Source: Neolewinella persica DSM 23188 (lineage in GTDB: Bacteria > Bacteroidota > Bacteroidia > Chitinophagales > Saprospiraceae). Taken from it: DNA of 64,000 nucleotides. The translations under genes and the position numbers were made by a program. Positions within the stretch are counted from its first letter, which is position 1; every line of letters starts with the position of its first letter. The notes below the pieces were generated by a model. The model was not told the origin of the DNA and ran no database searches. It was given only the letters and a program-made list of their open reading frames with translations. The stretch lies in contig NZ_KB890423.1 of NCBI RefSeq assembly GCF_000373105.1, positions 82,786 to 146,785 on the forward strand, given 5' to 3'. Below, piece by piece: positions 61,711 through 64,000 of the stretch.

Positions 61711-62423
61711 AAGAAAGACAAGAAATAACCGCAAAGGTTACCAATAAATTAGATGTTATCATTCGTGCTACTCGGCCAGGCGTTAACTTAGAAGAATCGT
61801 TTTACGCGATTAATTGGTTTTCAACTAAAGTGGAATGGCTGTATCATTTTTACAATTTACTGGCCTCTAAAAGTGTCAAAAAAATAGGTGGCACAGCGTT
61901 CTTTAAAGCTAAAGTCACCGAGACCATTCTGGATGAATTACAGGGTAGAAGAGAATTAATCCTTATTGTCAGGTATCCTGGCGGACAGAATTTTAAAGCC
62001 CTACTAGAATCTACCTATTTTAAAATAGTAAGTATTTTCAGGGTTTTGTCAGTTACTGATTTCACTTTCGGCTTTACCCATAAGATAGAAAGTGACCCTA
62101 ACTCAAAAGTAGAAGACGGGCTGCATTACGCCATCCATCACTTCAAAACAACTAAAAAAGCGGATGAAACACTAAAGAACATCCAAACTGTTTTGCCCGA
62201 AAACATTCGCATCAAGTATTCGGGATATACAATTGCTACATTAAACAGCCAGGAAAAAGATAAGGCCATGTCACAAATTCCTAACCTGATGGATGGGCTA
62301 TATATCTTTCAATCTCCTGAAGAGGAAAACCTTCGTACGTTATTTAAAAGCGATGCTTACCAAACGTTTTTAAGTACGTTTCAATCCTCGCACATTAGCT
62401 TGTTAAATCGAATCTCAATATGA
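61707..62423 (+). CDS. Uncharacterised protein of the redox operon
   Basis: This 238-residue protein has no signal peptide or membrane helix. It looks like two alpha/beta halves: residues about 1-125 (with LILIVRYPGGQNFKALLEST) and about 140-238 (with GLYIFQSPEEENLRTLF). The RYPGGxxFxxLLxS pattern is like that in DUF1330-type dimeric alpha-beta barrels, which suggests binding of a small hydrophobic or aromatic molecule; this is tentative. Its ATG overlaps the stop of the molybdopterin gene, and its stop overlaps the SDR start, so it is tied to the same pathway. Confidence 0.65.
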   Translation: MKERQEITAKVTNKLDVIIRATRPGVNLEESFYAINWFSTKVEWLYHFYNLLASKSVKKIGGTAFFKAKVTETILDELQGRRELILIVRYPGGQNFKALLESTYFKIVSIFRVLSVTDFTFGFTHKIESDPNSKVEDGLHYAIHHFKTTKKADETLKNIQTVLPENIRIKYSGYTIATLNSQEKDKAMSQIPNLMDGLYIFQSPEEENLRTLFKSDAYQTFLSTFQSSHISLLNRISI

Positions 62424-63265
62424 ATGACAGAGAGTATGTACTAATTACAGGAGTATCGTCAGGTATTGGCTATGATGCAGTTCGGTTTTTAATAACAAAC
62501 AACTACCATGTTTTTGGAAGTGTCCGGAAAACAGAAGACGTACAACGATTAACAAATGATTTTCCAGAACATTTTACCTGCCTTCAATTTGATGTTACAA
62601 AAAAAATGGATGTGTTAAAATCCTATCATCAAGTAAAAGAAAAACTTGGTGAAAAAAAGATGGCAGGACTAGTAAATAATGCTGGCCTTGCCCTGGGTGG
62701 GCCTATTGAACTGATGGATGATGAAAAATTTAGATACCAGATGGAAGTTAATCTGTTTGCGGTAAGAACAGTCACTAATATTTTCCTGCCGCTCCTCAAA
62801 GGAAATAAAAAGAAAAACATATCCGGAGGTAAAATAATTATGATCAGCAGTATTTCAGGCGTTCTTAACACCCCGTTCAATGGAGCTTATTGTATTTCTA
62901 AACATGCAATGGAAAGCCTTGCTGAAATTTACCGCCGGGAATTAATGATGTACGACGTTGATGTAGTTTCGATTCAACCGGGACCAATTGAATCCAATCT
63001 TTGGGTCAAAAACATCGATCAATACCCAGAATATAATGGAACAGACTATGAAGGGCTCCTTCATAAAAGTAACAAGATCATGAAGGCCGCCAAACGTAAT
63101 GCACTACCTGCGGAAGTGATTTCTAAGCTAATATTCAAAATTTTGACAAAAAAAACAAAGCATTACTTTATTGTAAATAGGAACTGGCTGTCAACCGTTT
63201 TGCTAATAAAGTTTATGCCTTCAAGATGGGTAGACAGATTTTTTTATAAGCAACTTTTCGACTGA
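62420..63265 (+). CDS. SDR-family NAD(P)-dependent oxidoreductase
   Basis: This 281-residue classical SDR has the TGVSSGIGYDAV cofactor motif (near 10), LVNNAGLALGGP with the NAG block (near 90), a catalytic Ser in IMISSISGVL (near 138) and Y-C-I-S-K (YxxxK, near 155). After the active site there is a longer basic C-terminal end (about 245-281). Such enzymes oxidise alcohols or reduce ketones. It is the last gene of the six-gene redox operon and overlaps the upstream gene by four bases. Confidence 0.88.
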   Translation: MNDREYVLITGVSSGIGYDAVRFLITNNYHVFGSVRKTEDVQRLTNDFPEHFTCLQFDVTKKMDVLKSYHQVKEKLGEKKMAGLVNNAGLALGGPIELMDDEKFRYQMEVNLFAVRTVTNIFLPLLKGNKKKNISGGKIIMISSISGVLNTPFNGAYCISKHAMESLAEIYRRELMMYDVDVVSIQPGPIESNLWVKNIDQYPEYNGTDYEGLLHKSNKIMKAAKRNALPAEVISKLIFKILTKKTKHYFIVNRNWLSTVLLIKFMPSRWVDRFFYKQLFD

Positions 63266-63716
63266 TTCTATTTGTAGTACTATTGATACGCTTCCTATAA
63301 GTTGGCAATTTTTGATGTGTTCCATAGCGATAGTCGATACCAGAGACACATTGGGATTACTTATCATTACTCCTAAATCGAGTGCATTTCACGCTTTCGC
63401 GGCTGATTGTTAAATTTGGTCAAAAGCAAGATGACGAAGGAGATTTTTATGCCTACGAGAAGCGCTTTGCCGAGATCATGAAAGAATTGGAACGAACAGT
63501 CATTGAGGCTCACATTGGTAAAGTACCGGCAAACCATAGAAAAAAAAGCATCATCACAACGTCCGAGAAAATAGAAATGGATAACCGACACGAATTTAGC
63601 CATTGGGTTAAACCCTGCTATAGCTCCACAGCTCACGTAAAATCATATATCATTGTTAACCAGCCTGTTACGACAACATCGTAGAGCTATTTCAGGGCAA
63701 TTTTTCGGGTTATACA
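63266..63716. other. Gap before the IS element, with a possible transposase remnant
   Basis: These 451 bases hold no complete gene. A plus-strand frame at 63382-63684 has a stretch LERTVIEAHIGKVPANHRKK followed by SIITTSEKIEMD, which vaguely resembles the N-terminal part of ISLre2/ISKra4-type transposases. It lacks a proper start and a catalytic part, so if real it is a dead remnant. The right end merges with the IS end at 63680. Confidence 0.3.
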
Positions 63717-64000
63717 CTAAAATAGCTCTACACTTTTAACATTTAGATCCTGTTGGGATTTCTGCCGCTTTTTAGAAGATTTTTCTCTCCGACTATTTTT
63801 CCGCCACCGTTTCGGCATCGGCCCCATCATTTTGTGAGCTTGTAGCGGCGTCATCATGTCGACGGAGCGATGCGGCCGTTCTTCATTATAGATGCGGATA
63901 GCCTCCGCTACGGCTTCGAGAGCTTCTTCATGAGTAGGGTAGCCGTCCTGTAACAACTCGGTCTTCAAGATGCCGTTGATACGCTCAGCGACTGGGTTTT
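63680..64000 (-). mobile_element. Truncated IS3-family element (right end in window)
   Basis: The element is recognised from its transposase (63717-64000). A short pair of complementary segments GTAGAGCTATT (63681-63691) and AATAGCTCTAC (63721-63731) sits near the transposase stop and could mark the IS end or a hairpin just inside it. The left part is outside the window, so the outer boundary is approximate. Confidence 0.5.
63717..64000 (-). CDS. IS3-family transposase C-terminus (partial)
   Basis: Reading the minus strand from the window edge gives about 94 residues, ending at TAG (63719-63717). The sequence N-P-V-A-E-R-I-N-G-I-L-K-T-E-L, then I-R-I-Y-N-E-E-R-P-H-R-S and M-T-P-L-Q-A-H-K is the classic end of the rve integrase core of IS3-family OrfB (DDE, with the last catalytic Glu in the AERINGILK helix). 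The first catalytic Asp residues are outside the window. The protein ends in a Lys-rich tail. Confidence 0.88.
   Translation of the reverse strand, partial: NPVAERINGILKTELLQDGYPTHEEALEAVAEAIRIYNEERPHRSVDMMTPLQAHKMMGPMPKRWRKNSRREKSSKKRQKSQQDLNVKSVELF

Overview
The window looks like a chromosome segment of a marine or aquatic Bacteroidota bacterium, plausibly Saprospiria/Lewinella-like (an inference from gene content, not a phylogeny). The evidence is a SusC/SusD pair with a hybrid two-component regulator and several sulfatases, a type IX secretion sorting tail, weak or absent Shine-Dalgarno sequences, and a TAnnTTTG-type -7 promoter box at one operon. I see no tRNA, rRNA or CRISPR array.

Layout. 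(1) 1-17.7 kb is a sulfated-glycan utilisation locus: the 3' end of one sulfatase, two sulfatases and a hybrid histidine kinase/AraC regulator on the minus strand, then SusC, SusD, a lipoprotein sulfatase and a secreted beta-helix protein on the plus strand. A nested pair of transposase-less inverted-repeat elements lies behind susD. (2) 17.8-22.2 kb is a two-gene STAND NTPase conflict-type module: a degenerate SIR2-like protein with an EAD11-like tail, overlapping an nSTAND1-TM-LRR protein whose LRR repeats are nearly identical in DNA. This is the best candidate for an undescribed immune or conflict system. (3) 22.5-27.7 kb holds small plus-strand genes: a Crp/Fnr regulator, a GlcG/HbpS protein, a seven-repeat propeller fused to a Dabb domain, and membrane proteins. 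(4) 27.7-44.7 kb is a long minus-strand metabolic block: NAD(P)HX epimerase, a frameshifted glutaredoxin, an ECF sigma factor, a four-cysteine membrane protein, an FG-GAP/UnbV protein, NDH-2, SDR, debranching enzyme, GH63-type glucosidase, DHFR, a VOC protein, a GMC oxidoreductase, and a cytoplasmic zinc-ribbon/subtilase/CBM48 fusion. It reads as intracellular alpha-glucan and sugar-oxidation or stress metabolism. (5) 45-52 kb (minus) holds a phosphoesterase/kinase-like/outer-membrane-barrel fusion, a PycTM-like (DUF5706) membrane protein next to a Crp-type cyclic-nucleotide-binding protein, a Na+/H+ antiporter and a K+ channel. (6) 52.1-57.1 kb (plus) is a TetR-controlled operon with two different Rieske fusions (Rieske-FMN glutamate-synthase-like and Rieske-ThDP enzyme) around an unknown protein. 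(7) 57.4-63.3 kb (plus) is a redox operon: DedA, a PaaE-like flavin/2Fe-2S reductase, a second four-cysteine membrane protein, a molybdopterin oxidoreductase, an unknown protein and an SDR. (8) The right edge is a truncated IS3-family element.

A family of short repeats with core TTGCACCTGCGGCCGCGCC is scattered over the window, mostly between genes, singly or as inverted pairs. Two copies lie inside sulfatase genes. Most functional calls come from motif recognition by eye; no database searches were run.
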